38,876 bases of DNA, taken from positions 1 through 38,876 of the forward strand of contig DASQNO010000084.1 of the NCBI GenBank assembly GCA_035644935.1. Reading direction: 5' to 3'. The position numbers and the translations under genes are program-made. This DNA comes from CADCVW01 sp035644935. GTDB taxonomy: Bacteria > Pseudomonadota > Alphaproteobacteria > Sphingomonadales > Sphingomonadaceae. How positions within the stretch are numbered: the first letter of the stretch is position 1; each line of letters starts with the position of its first letter. A model generated the notes under the pieces. That model saw only the letters and a list, made by a program, of their open reading frames with translations, did no database searches and was not told where the DNA came from. Below are positions 26,817 to 33,985 of the stretch, piece by piece.

Positions 26817-27746
26817 ATGAAGACGTTTCTCACCGGCGCCGCGACGGTCGCCCTGCTGCTCAGCGGCTGCGCGCCCGCGACCGAGGTGGCTCCGAGCGCG
26901 CCCAGGATCGCCGCAGGCGCGGTCAAGCCCGATGGCCGGATCAACGGCGATCCGGCGTTGTGGATGCTCAAGGACGCGGACACGACGATCTATCTGTTCG
27001 GGACGGTGCATGTGCTGCGACCCGACATCGACTGGTTCGACGGGCCGGTGAAGACCGCATTCGACGCGTCGGGCGAACTGATGCTCGAGATGGTCGAGCC
27101 GGAGGGCGCGGTCGCGCAGACCACCGTGCAGCGGATCGCGGAGGATCCCGACGGGCCGGCGCTGACCGCCAAGATGGGTCCCGCCCTGCGCGCCAAATAT
27201 ATCGCGGCGATGGAGCGGGCGAAGCTGCCGGTCGCCGGGTTCGAGAAATTGGAGCCCTGGTTCGTCGCCAGCCTGCTGGCGCTGCTGCCGCTGGAGCAGC
27301 TGGGGTACAGCGGGAACAACGGCGCGGAAGCGGTGCTGACGCGGACGGCCAAGTCGTCGGGCAAGCCTATCAGGGGGCTGGAGACGTTCGAGCAGCAGCT
27401 GGGCTTCTTCGACGGGCTGCCCGAGCCGGTGCAGCTTCGCTTTCTGGAGTCGACGATCGACGAGCAGGTGAACCTCGCCAAGTCGTTCGCGACGCTGATC
27501 GCGCAATGGAGCCGCGGCGATGCCGACGGGTTGGGCGCGGAGATCACGCGGCAGCTGCGCGACATTCCGGAGATCGGCAAGGTCCTGCTGACCGACCGCA
27601 ACGCGCGCTGGGCCGCGCAGCTCGACGATCGCATGGACCAGCCGGGGGCGGTCTTCGTCGCGGTCGGCGCCGGGCATCTGGCGGGCGCGGATTCGGTTCA
27701 GCGGATGCTGGCGAAGCGCGGGTTCACGGTGACGCGGCTTCAGTAG
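26817..27746 (+). CDS. TraB/GumN-family lipoprotein
   Basis: The 309-residue protein has a lipoprotein signal peptide (FLTGAATVALLLSG then lipidated C18) and the TraB/GumN (ChaN/Tiki-like) fold. The first signature is IYLFGTVHVLRPDIDWF (about residues 61-77), followed by GELMLEMVEPEG, GYSGNNGAEAVL, RGLETFEQQLGFF and the C-terminal FVAVGAGHLAGADSV. Family members include metalloproteases, with the two GxxH motifs as likely metal ligands (GTVH and GAGH). The bacterial role is not established. The ATG has AGG three bases before it; an alternative start ten codons earlier would spoil the signal peptide. Confidence 0.88.
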   Translation: MKTFLTGAATVALLLSGCAPATEVAPSAPRIAAGAVKPDGRINGDPALWMLKDADTTIYLFGTVHVLRPDIDWFDGPVKTAFDASGELMLEMVEPEGAVAQTTVQRIAEDPDGPALTAKMGPALRAKYIAAMERAKLPVAGFEKLEPWFVASLLALLPLEQLGYSGNNGAEAVLTRTAKSSGKPIRGLETFEQQLGFFDGLPEPVQLRFLESTIDEQVNLAKSFATLIAQWSRGDADGLGAEITRQLRDIPEIGKVLLTDRNARWAAQLDDRMDQPGAVFVAVGAGHLAGADSVQRMLAKRGFTVTRLQ

Positions 27747-27799
27747 GAACGGGTAGAAGAAGAAGCTTGACGGCGGCGCTCGCGAGGCGTCCTGTCTGC

Positions 27800-27820
27800 G
27801 TCCGACAGAAGGAGTCGGAC
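27800..27820 (+). promoter_or_regulatory. inverted repeat holding the P450 ribosome binding site in its loop
   Basis: GTCCGAC (27800-27806) and GTCGGAC (27814-27820) form a perfect seven-base stem whose loop, AGAAGGA, contains the ribosome binding site. The stem ends at the base before the P450 ATG. It may be a translational control hairpin or a DNA operator. Confidence 0.5.
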
Positions 27821-29239
27821 ATGGCGCTTCAAGACGCGGTGGTTGCGGATCAGGGGAACGCGGCGGTGCCGCTCGCCTTTCGTCCGCCCGGTCCGGGGTC
27901 GTCCGCTCCTTCCTCCCCGCTACTGTCGCGGCTCCGCCGGGTCGTGGCCAACCCGATCGAGGTCTGGCCGCGCGCGGTGTACGAGGACCGCGTCTGGCGG
28001 CCGCCCTTCCCCGGCGCGCCGGTGTTCCTGATGGATCCGGCGGCGATCAAGGCGGTGCTGGTGGAGAACGCCGACGAGTTTCCGCACGGCGCTTTGTTCA
28101 AGCGGGTGGTCGCGCCCTTCTGGGGCAAGGGGCTGCTGAACGTCGACGGGGCGGAATGGCGCTGGCAGCGACGGGCGGCGGCGCCGGCGTTCCGCGCGGC
28201 GCAGATGGCGGCGCTGGCCCCCCGCATGCGGGGGTCCGCCGAGGCGGCGCTGGCGCGGTGGCGCGCGCGCGGCGACTGGGACATCGCGGCGGAAACGGGC
28301 GCGATCACGTTCGACGTCGTGCTCGACACGATCCTGTCCGGCGGAGAGGACTTCGACCGCGAAACGCTGCGCGCGCGGATCGAGGCGTTTCTGGCGGAAC
28401 AGGGCCGCATGCGCCCGAGCTACTTCTTCGCGTCGGATGCGTTTCACCAAGGCCGCACGGAGCCCGGGACTCCCGAAGGGATGCGGCTGCGCGATGAGAT
28501 GGGGCGGATGGTCCGGCGGCGGCGGGCCGCCCCGCCGCGTGGCGATCTGGTCGACCTGCTGATGGCCGCGCAGGATCCGGAGACGGGGCAGCCGATGGAC
28601 GATGAAACGCTGCGCGACAACCTGCTGGGCTTCATCGTCGCGGGCTTCGGGACGAGCGCGGTGGCGCTGGGCTGGTCGCTCTATCTGTTGTCGGAGGACG
28701 CGGCGTCGGCGGCGCGGCTGCGCGCCGAGGTCGACGAAGTGACGGGCGGCGCGGCGGTCGAGGGGCATCATGTCGAGAAGCTCCAGTTCACCAGGGCCGT
28801 CGTGTCGGAGGCGATGCGGCTGTACCCGCCGGCGCACACGCTGACCCGGGTCGCGGGGCGGACGATCGAGGTGGCGGGGGTCACGATCCGCAAAGGCGCG
28901 CGGGTGCTGGTGCCGGTCTACGCGCTGCACCGGCACACGGCCCCTTGGCGCGACCCGGACCTGTTCGACCCCGACCGCTTCATGCCCGGCGCGCCGCCGA
29001 TCGACCGGCATGTCTACATGCCGTTCGGGGCGGGTCCGCGCATCTGCCTGGGCGCGGCGTTCGCGATGACCGAACTCGTGGTGGTGCTGGCGACGCTGGT
29101 GCGCGGCGCGCGGTTCGCGATGCAGGCGGGGCACGAGGTCGCGCCGATGGCGGGGCTGGCGTTGCAACCGCGCGGCGGGCTGCCGATGCGGGTCACGGTG
29201 GGAGCCGGCTCCCTTGAACGCGTGACCCATCCCGGCTAA
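27821..29239 (+). CDS. cytochrome P450
   Basis: This 472-residue protein is a P450 monooxygenase. The haem-ligand Cys is C409 in FGAGPRICLG. The ExxR motif is EAMRLYPP (about residues 327-334), the PERF-like segment is FDPDRFMPG, and the I-helix reads VAGFGTSAVALGWSL, with a Thr in the usual place but Gly-Phe-Gly instead of the common AGHET. There is no membrane anchor, so it is a soluble bacterial type. No ferredoxin, reductase or pathway gene is nearby, so the substrate and electron donors are unknown. The start is the ATG at 27821 with AAGGAG eight bases upstream, inside an inverted repeat. Confidence 0.93.
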   Translation: MALQDAVVADQGNAAVPLAFRPPGPGSSAPSSPLLSRLRRVVANPIEVWPRAVYEDRVWRPPFPGAPVFLMDPAAIKAVLVENADEFPHGALFKRVVAPFWGKGLLNVDGAEWRWQRRAAAPAFRAAQMAALAPRMRGSAEAALARWRARGDWDIAAETGAITFDVVLDTILSGGEDFDRETLRARIEAFLAEQGRMRPSYFFASDAFHQGRTEPGTPEGMRLRDEMGRMVRRRRAAPPRGDLVDLLMAAQDPETGQPMDDETLRDNLLGFIVAGFGTSAVALGWSLYLLSEDAASAARLRAEVDEVTGGAAVEGHHVEKLQFTRAVVSEAMRLYPPAHTLTRVAGRTIEVAGVTIRKGARVLVPVYALHRHTAPWRDPDLFDPDRFMPGAPPIDRHVYMPFGAGPRICLGAAFAMTELVVVLATLVRGARFAMQAGHEVAPMAGLALQPRGGLPMRVTVGAGSLERVTHPG

Positions 29240-29311
29240 GGCCCGGCGCTTCCCCGCCTGTTTCGACATCCCTGGAGGCGCCGGCGGGGCGCATTCAATC
29301 GGAGATTTACC

Positions 29312-30001
29312 ATGAGCGAACAGCTGACGCTGACGGCTGAAACGCGCGATCGGGCAGGCAAGGGAGCCTCCCGTGCGCATCGACGGGACGGGCGCGTGCC
29401 CGCCGTCATCTATGGCGCGGGCGAAGCCCCCGCGTCGATCCACGTCGAGGAAAAGGTGCTCGTCAAGGCGATGTCCGGCGGCCACTTCATGAACTCGGTC
29501 GTGATGATCGAGGCGGGCGGCGCACCGGTGCGCACCCTGCCAAAGGCAGTGCAGTTCCACCCGGTCACCGACCGGCCGATCCACGTCGACTTCCTGCGCA
29601 TCGGGCTGCATTCCAAGGTCACGGTCAGCGTGCCGTTCCACTTCGTCGACGAGGATCAGTCGCCGGGCATGACCAGCGGCGGCGTCCTGAACGTCGTGTC
29701 GCACGACCTGGAGATCAGCGTCGACGCGTCGGACATTCCGGGCGAGATCCGCGTCTCGCTCGCCGGGCTGGACGTCGGCGGGTCGATCCACCTGTCGGAC
29801 GTGACGATGCCCGCGGGCGCGACGGCGACGTCGGTCGAGGCCGACCAGACGATCGCGACGCTGGTCGCGTCCTCGTCGATGATGAGCGAGAACGACGAAG
29901 CCAACGCCGATGCGGCGGCGGATGCGGTGCCGAGCGACAACGGCTCGGCCGTGGATGACGCGGCGCGCAATGCCGACCAGAAGGGCGGCACGGAGCAGTA
30001 G
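29312..30001 (+). CDS. rplY: 50S ribosomal protein L25/general stress protein Ctc
   Basis: L25 binds 5S rRNA in the large subunit. The 229-residue protein is the long Ctc/TL5 form. It has the N-terminal 5S-binding domain (LTAETRDRAGKGASRAHRRDGRVPAVIYG), the VQFHPVTDRPIHVDFLRI junction and the C-terminal beta domain (VPFHFVDEDQSPGMTSGGVLN), ending in an acidic, low-complexity tail. GGAG lies nine bases before the ATG. The leader contains an inverted repeat CCCCGCC/GGCGGGG (29252-29258, 29283-29289) of unknown role. pth follows after a repeat-filled gap of 162 bases, the usual partner order in alphaproteobacteria. Confidence 0.95.
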   Translation: MSEQLTLTAETRDRAGKGASRAHRRDGRVPAVIYGAGEAPASIHVEEKVLVKAMSGGHFMNSVVMIEAGGAPVRTLPKAVQFHPVTDRPIHVDFLRIGLHSKVTVSVPFHFVDEDQSPGMTSGGVLNVVSHDLEISVDASDIPGEIRVSLAGLDVGGSIHLSDVTMPAGATATSVEADQTIATLVASSSMMSENDEANADAAADAVPSDNGSAVDDAARNADQKGGTEQ

Positions 30002-30006
30002 GAACA

Positions 30007-30156
30007 GCCCCTCCCCTTCAGGGGAGGGGTTTGGGGTGGGGCAGTGTTGGAGGCTTTGCGCGAGCGTGTCGCGACGGCCCCACCCCAACCCAGCAGGGCG
30101 GCTCTCGGGATCGTCCGGGGGACGATCCTGCCGCCCTGCTCCTGAAAGGGAGGGGC
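30007..30156. repeat. nested palindromic repeats between rplY and pth
   Basis: The outer element has the hairpin CCCCTCCCC-TTCA-GGGGAGGGG (30008-30029) and a 12-base perfect pair TTGGGGTGGGGC (30031-30042) with GCCCCACCCCAA (30077-30088); it resumes as CCTGAAAGGGAGGGGC (30141-30156). Between 30092 and 30140 a second palindrome is inserted: AGCAGGGCGGC pairs with GCCGCCCTGCT and encloses ATCGTCC-GGG-GGACGAT. The outer element's last part, AAGGGAGGGG, lies eight bases before the pth GTG and looks like its ribosome binding site. Confidence 0.85.
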
Positions 30157-30163
30157 TTTAGCG

Positions 30164-30733
30164 GTGCAGATCTGGGTTGGCCTCGGCAATCCTGGTGCGA
30201 GCTATGCCGGGCACCGGCACAATGTCGGGTTCATGGCCGTGGACGCGATCGCGGCGGCTTATGGCTTCGGCGCCCCGCGTAAAGGGTTCCTCAGCTGGGC
30301 GCGCGAAGGGCGGATCGGTGATTCGCGCATTCTGCTGCTCAAGCCCCAGACGTTCATGAACCAGGCCGGCCGCGCCGCCGGCGAGGCGATGCGCTTCTAC
30401 AAGCTGGCGGAGGGCGATGTGACCGTCTTCCACGACGAACTCGACCTGGCGCCGTTCAAGGTCAAGGTGAAGACGGGCGGCGGCACGGCGGGGCACAACG
30501 GCCTTCGATCGACCGAGGCCCATGTCGGCAACGGCTTCCGCCGCGTGCGGCTGGGCATCGGCCATCCGGGACACAAGGACCGCGTGACGCCCTACGTCCT
30601 CGGCAACTACGCCAAGGCGGAGGCCGACGATCTCCAGTCGATGCTGGACGCGGTCGCCTCCGAGGCGGGCTGGCTGGCGGCGCGCGACGACGTTCGTTTC
30701 ATGAACGACGTGGCGCTCAGGATGCAGCGCTAG
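30164..30733 (+). CDS. pth: peptidyl-tRNA hydrolase
   Basis: Pth frees tRNA from prematurely released peptidyl-tRNA. The 189-residue protein has the family opening IWVGLGNPGASYAGHRHNVGF with catalytic H19, the KPQTFMNQAG segment with N66, and VFHDELDL with D91; GGTAGHNGLRS provides the next active-site Asn. Length is normal. The start is the GTG at 30164, supported by the conserved N-terminus, with a purine-rich ribosome binding site lying inside the preceding repeat. The last 17 bases overlap the facing VOC gene. Confidence 0.96.
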   Translation: MQIWVGLGNPGASYAGHRHNVGFMAVDAIAAAYGFGAPRKGFLSWAREGRIGDSRILLLKPQTFMNQAGRAAGEAMRFYKLAEGDVTVFHDELDLAPFKVKVKTGGGTAGHNGLRSTEAHVGNGFRRVRLGIGHPGHKDRVTPYVLGNYAKAEADDLQSMLDAVASEAGWLAARDDVRFMNDVALRMQR

Positions 30734-31106
30734 GCGGCTCCCACAGTTCGATCGGGTTGCCTTCGGGATCGTGAATGCGGGCGAAGCGGCCGGTGAGGGG
30801 GTCGTCCCATTCGGGGCGAGTTTCGGCCTCGACGCCTGCAGCTTGGAGATCGGCCAGGAGCTCCGAAAGCCCTTCGACGCGGAGGTTGAGCATAACCTGC
30901 CTGTCAGCGGGCCAGTAGTCCGTCGCGGCCTTGAACGGCGCGAAGACGACGGGGCCGCCCGCGGTCATCCACGCCCATTCGGCAACCGCGCCGGTGCCGG
31001 TGCCGTCACACCCCGCACCGACGCCGAGCCGGTCGCGATACCAGGCGGTCAGCGCATCGGGGTCTCGCGCCCGGAAGAAGAAACCGCCAATGCCCTTCAC
31101 GCCCAT
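30717..31106 (-). CDS. VOC-family (glyoxalase/bleomycin-resistance fold) protein
   Basis: The 129-residue protein is a single vicinal-oxygen-chelate unit. It starts GIGGFFFRARDPDALTAWYRDRLGVG, has a central MLNLRVEGLSELLADLQAAGVE, and ends FARIHDPEGNPIELWEP, where the last Glu is the usual metal ligand. VOC proteins include lyases, dioxygenases and resistance proteins; the substrate cannot be told. It lies 10 bases downstream of the serine hydrolase coding end? No: it follows that gene's stop on the same strand, starting 11 bases later, so the pair is likely one transcript. It overlaps the end of pth by 17 bases. Confidence 0.85.
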   Translation of the reverse strand: MGVKGIGGFFFRARDPDALTAWYRDRLGVGAGCDGTGTGAVAEWAWMTAGGPVVFAPFKAATDYWPADRQVMLNLRVEGLSELLADLQAAGVEAETRPEWDDPLTGRFARIHDPEGNPIELWEPPSAAS

Positions 31107-31116
31107 ATCAGCTCCT

Positions 31117-32310
31117 TCACTTGCGATTGCCGACCGCGAGCGCGACCGGTTTCAGCTGCGGATACTCCCATCGCCACGGCAGGCCGGTATCGCCCAGGAT
31201 CGCGTCGACCAGCCTCGGGAAAGCGGCCTCGGCGCGGACGTCGTTGGACAGAATGACAACGCAGCGGCGGCCGCGTTCGACGCAGGCCCACATGTTGGCG
31301 GTGCTGTCGTTGTGGCCGCCCTTGAAGAAGCCCGGCCCCTGCGGCCCGGTGAACCTAACCACGCCGAGGCCGGCGGCGAGGCCCTTCCAACGCCTGGCGG
31401 GCGGCGCCTCGGCGATCAGGCTGGGGAACTGCGCCGGGGTGGTGATGGGAAGTGAGGGCGCGATCATGCGGGCGCGGGAGGCGGGTTTCAGCCCCTCCCC
31501 GCGCATGAACGCGGCGGCGAAGCGCGCAAAGTCGGCGATGCTGGTGTCCATCGACCCGGCGGCGCGGACGCGGCTGCGCTCGTCGTGCGGCTCGACGCTG
31601 CCGTCCGCCTTCCAGCCGTCGGCGAGGTTGCGCGCGAAATCCGGGCGCCACATCATGCCCGTGTTCGCCATGCCGAAGCGGTCGAACACGCGCCGCTGCA
31701 TCTCCGCGCCGAGGTTCAGGCCGAGTCCACGTTCCAGCACGAACTGGAGCAGGATGATGCCCTCGCCCGAATAGCCGTAGCGCGCGCCGGGATCGAAGCG
31801 GAAGCGCAGCTTTTCGTCCGGCTCGTCCCAGGAGAAATTGGCGAAGCCGGCGCTGTGCGTGAGCAGGATGCGCGGCGTGATCCGGCGCCAGCGCTCGTCA
31901 CCGGCGAGGTCGCCCCAATTTCCGTAGGCGTCGAGATTGCCGTATTCGGGGAGCGGTCGCGGCAGATAGGCCGCGGTCGAACGGTCGAGATCGAGCCTCC
32001 CCTCCTCCACCAACTGCATCACCGTGTAGGCGAACACCGCCTTGGTGAGCGACGCGCCGTACATCACCGTTTCGGGCGTCAGCGGGTCGCCGGCAGCGTT
32101 GCGGTGGCCCCAGCTGCGCACCGCCACCGTGCGGCCGTTGTCGATTACCGCGAGCGCGAGGCCCCGCGCGCCCGTCTCACGCATCGCGGCGCGGACGTTC
32201 GCGTCGATGCCCGCAAGAGCGAGCGGGCGCGGCGCGGTGGTCTTGGGCGCGGCGCCGACCAGCAACAGAGCCGCGGCCAGCGCGGTGGCGGTTCGCAGAG
32301 CAAGCCTCAT
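31117..32310 (-). CDS. serine hydrolase of the beta-lactamase/esterase family, exported
   Basis: The 397-residue protein has a signal peptide (LALRTATALAAALLLVGAA) and a class C beta-lactamase-like fold. The nucleophile motif is S87-LTK in YGASLTKAVFAY, the second motif is Y180-SG in YGYSGEGIILLQFVLERG, and the third box is KGGHND where KTG or HTG is more common. Such proteins are esterases, D-aminopeptidases or peptide hydrolases as often as beta-lactamases, so resistance should not be assumed. The ATG is preceded by GAGGGGG. It should act in the periplasm. It diverges from ychF and is followed after 10 bases by the VOC gene. Confidence 0.88.
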   Translation of the reverse strand: MRLALRTATALAAALLLVGAAPKTTAPRPLALAGIDANVRAAMRETGARGLALAVIDNGRTVAVRSWGHRNAAGDPLTPETVMYGASLTKAVFAYTVMQLVEEGRLDLDRSTAAYLPRPLPEYGNLDAYGNWGDLAGDERWRRITPRILLTHSAGFANFSWDEPDEKLRFRFDPGARYGYSGEGIILLQFVLERGLGLNLGAEMQRRVFDRFGMANTGMMWRPDFARNLADGWKADGSVEPHDERSRVRAAGSMDTSIADFARFAAAFMRGEGLKPASRARMIAPSLPITTPAQFPSLIAEAPPARRWKGLAAGLGVVRFTGPQGPGFFKGGHNDSTANMWACVERGRRCVVILSNDVRAEAAFPRLVDAILGDTGLPWRWEYPQLKPVALAVGNRK

Positions 32311-32349
32311 CGTATCCCCCTCAGAACGGGCCGCAGTCTAGCATCGCGG

Positions 32350-32407
32350 ACTTGCGAACGGTAGAGAGCCGCAAGTGCGCGCCCTTGTGGAGGCTGCGCG
32401 CTTTTTT
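32350..32407 (+). promoter_or_regulatory. two-hairpin leader with terminator-like end before ychF
   Basis: Hairpin 1 is ACTTGCG (32350-32356) with CGCAAGT (32370-32376), seven perfect pairs. Hairpin 2 follows without a gap: GCGCGC (32377-32382) with GCGCGC (32396-32401) plus inner CCT/AGG pairs, and then six T (32402-32407). This is the form of an intrinsic terminator on the plus strand. The flanking genes diverge, so it cannot end an upstream gene on this strand and is best read as an attenuator in the ychF leader. Confidence 0.6.
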
Positions 32408-32428
32408 CCGCATGGGAGTGATCGGCAC

Positions 32429-33529
32429 GTGGGTTTCAAATGCGGGATCGTGGGTCTGCCGAACGTCGGCAAGTCGACGCTGTTCAACGCGCTGACGCAG
32501 ACGCAGGCGGCGCAGGCAGCGAACTATCCCTTCTGCACGATCGAGCCCAATGTCGGAAACGTCGCCGTGCCCGATCCGCGGCTGCAGGAGATCGCGCGGG
32601 TCGCCAAGTCCGCCAACGTCATCGAAACGCAGCTGGCGTTCGTGGACATCGCGGGGCTGGTGCGCGGCGCGTCGACCGGCGAGGGTCTGGGCAACCAGTT
32701 CCTGGGCAATATCCGCGAAGTCGACGCGATCGTGCACGTGCTGCGCTGCTTCGAAGACGGCGACGTCACGCATGTCGAGGGGCGCGTCGATCCGGTCGCG
32801 GACGCGGAAACGGTCGAGACCGAGCTGATGCTGTCCGACCTCGAGAGCCTGGAAAAGCGCGTGTCGGCGGCCGCCAAGAAGGCGCAGCAGGGCGATAAGG
32901 AGGCCAAGGTCATGGCGTCCGTGCTCGGCCAGGCGCTGGATCTGCTGCGGGACAGCAAACCCGCGCGGCTGACCGTGCCCAAGGACGAGGACGAGGCGCG
33001 CGTGTTCGCATCGGCGCAGCTGCTGACCGCCAAGCCCGTGCTGTACGTGTGCAACGTCGACGAGGGCGATGCCGCGACGGGTAACGCGCACAGCGAACGC
33101 GTGTTCGCGAAAGCCGCGGCGGAAGGTGCCAAGGCGGTGGTGATCTCCGCGGCGATCGAGGCGGAGATCGCGATGATGGACCCCGCCGACCGGCCGGAGT
33201 TCCTGCGCGACCTGGGCCTGGAGGAGACGGGGCTCAGCCGCATCATTCGCGCGGGGTACGAACTGCTCGACCTCATCACCTTCTTCACGGCCGGCCCCAA
33301 GGAGGCGCGGGCGTGGACGGTCGACAAGGGCGCCAAGGCCCCGCAGGCGGCGGGCGCGATCCATTCGGATTTCGAACGCGGCTTCATCCGCGCGGAGACG
33401 ATCGCGTTCGCGGACTATGTGCCGCTGGGGGGAGAGAGCGGCGCGCGGGACGCAGGCAAGCTCAGGTCCGAGGGCAAGGAGTATGTGGTGCAGGACGGCG
33501 ACGTGCTGCTGTTCAGGTTCAACGTTTGA
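32429..33529 (+). CDS. ychF: redox-regulated ATPase YchF (Obg-related)
   Basis: YchF is a universally conserved P-loop protein of the Obg family that prefers ATP and associates with ribosomes. The 366-residue protein begins GFKCGIVGLPNVGKSTLFNAL with K15 in the P-loop, has the switch segment FVDIAGLVRGASTGEGLGNQFL, the variant NxxE specificity motif in VCNVDEGD, and a C-terminal TGS domain (DLITFFTAGPKEARAWTV). The start is the GTG at 32429 with GGGAG nine bases upstream, giving the normal N-terminus. Its stop overlaps the ATG of the next VOC gene as TGATG. A structured leader with a terminator-like end lies just upstream. Confidence 0.96.
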   Translation: MGFKCGIVGLPNVGKSTLFNALTQTQAAQAANYPFCTIEPNVGNVAVPDPRLQEIARVAKSANVIETQLAFVDIAGLVRGASTGEGLGNQFLGNIREVDAIVHVLRCFEDGDVTHVEGRVDPVADAETVETELMLSDLESLEKRVSAAAKKAQQGDKEAKVMASVLGQALDLLRDSKPARLTVPKDEDEARVFASAQLLTAKPVLYVCNVDEGDAATGNAHSERVFAKAAAEGAKAVVISAAIEAEIAMMDPADRPEFLRDLGLEETGLSRIIRAGYELLDLITFFTAGPKEARAWTVDKGAKAPQAAGAIHSDFERGFIRAETIAFADYVPLGGESGARDAGKLRSEGKEYVVQDGDVLLFRFNV

Positions 33530-33888
33530 TGTTCCATCTTTCGATGCCCGTTGACCGATTTGCAGATTGCCTCGCCTTCTACGAGGAGGTCTTCGAGGCG
33601 GAGGTTGTCGCGCTTTCATCAAAGGTGGCGAACGTCTTCGTGTTCGGCGCCCAGATTACGTTCCATGACCAAGCCCATTCCCCAATGACGGCTGCGGCTC
33701 GCCAGTCGATGCACTTCGGTGCCGTTGTTTCTCCCGGCGAATGGACGCGACTTCACCAGCGTATCGTCGGCAGCGGGCACAGCCTCCTGCGTTGCGTCGA
33801 AGCACGGGAGGCGCCCGGCGGACGCGCCAAGCTGTTGATCGCCGATCCGGGCGGCAATCTCGTGGAGGTCAACGCGTCGGCACCATAA
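33529..33888 (+). CDS. VOC-family protein coupled to ychF
   Basis: The 119-residue protein is a compact VOC unit: HLSMPVDRFADCLAFYEEVFEAEV at the start, VFVFGAQITFHDQ, MHFGAVVSPGEWTRLHQRI, and the closing LLIADPGGNLVEVNA with the usual C-terminal Glu ligand. It differs clearly from the other VOC protein of the window. Its ATG overlaps the ychF stop (TGATG), so translation is coupled, although a functional link to YchF is not known. Its function is unassigned. Confidence 0.82.
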   Translation: MFHLSMPVDRFADCLAFYEEVFEAEVVALSSKVANVFVFGAQITFHDQAHSPMTAAARQSMHFGAVVSPGEWTRLHQRIVGSGHSLLRCVEAREAPGGRAKLLIADPGGNLVEVNASAP

Positions 33889-33985
33889 GCAAGCGGACAA
33901 CGGAAGACCGCTTCGTATTCCGACGGAATGCTGCGATTTGTACGCCGACTTCCTATCGCAACATCGGCGCGCTAGCCTGCGTCCC

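Noticed and set aside
29200..29213. Perfect palindrome GGGAGCCGGCTCCC near the end of the P450 gene as a terminator
   Set aside because: It has no loop and only two T follow; it lies in codons upstream of the stop and could be chance in G+C-rich DNA.
31117..32310. Antibiotic-resistance beta-lactamase
   Set aside because: SxxK and YSG are shared by many esterases and peptidases; the third box is KGGHND rather than a typical lactamase KTG, and nothing around it suggests resistance.
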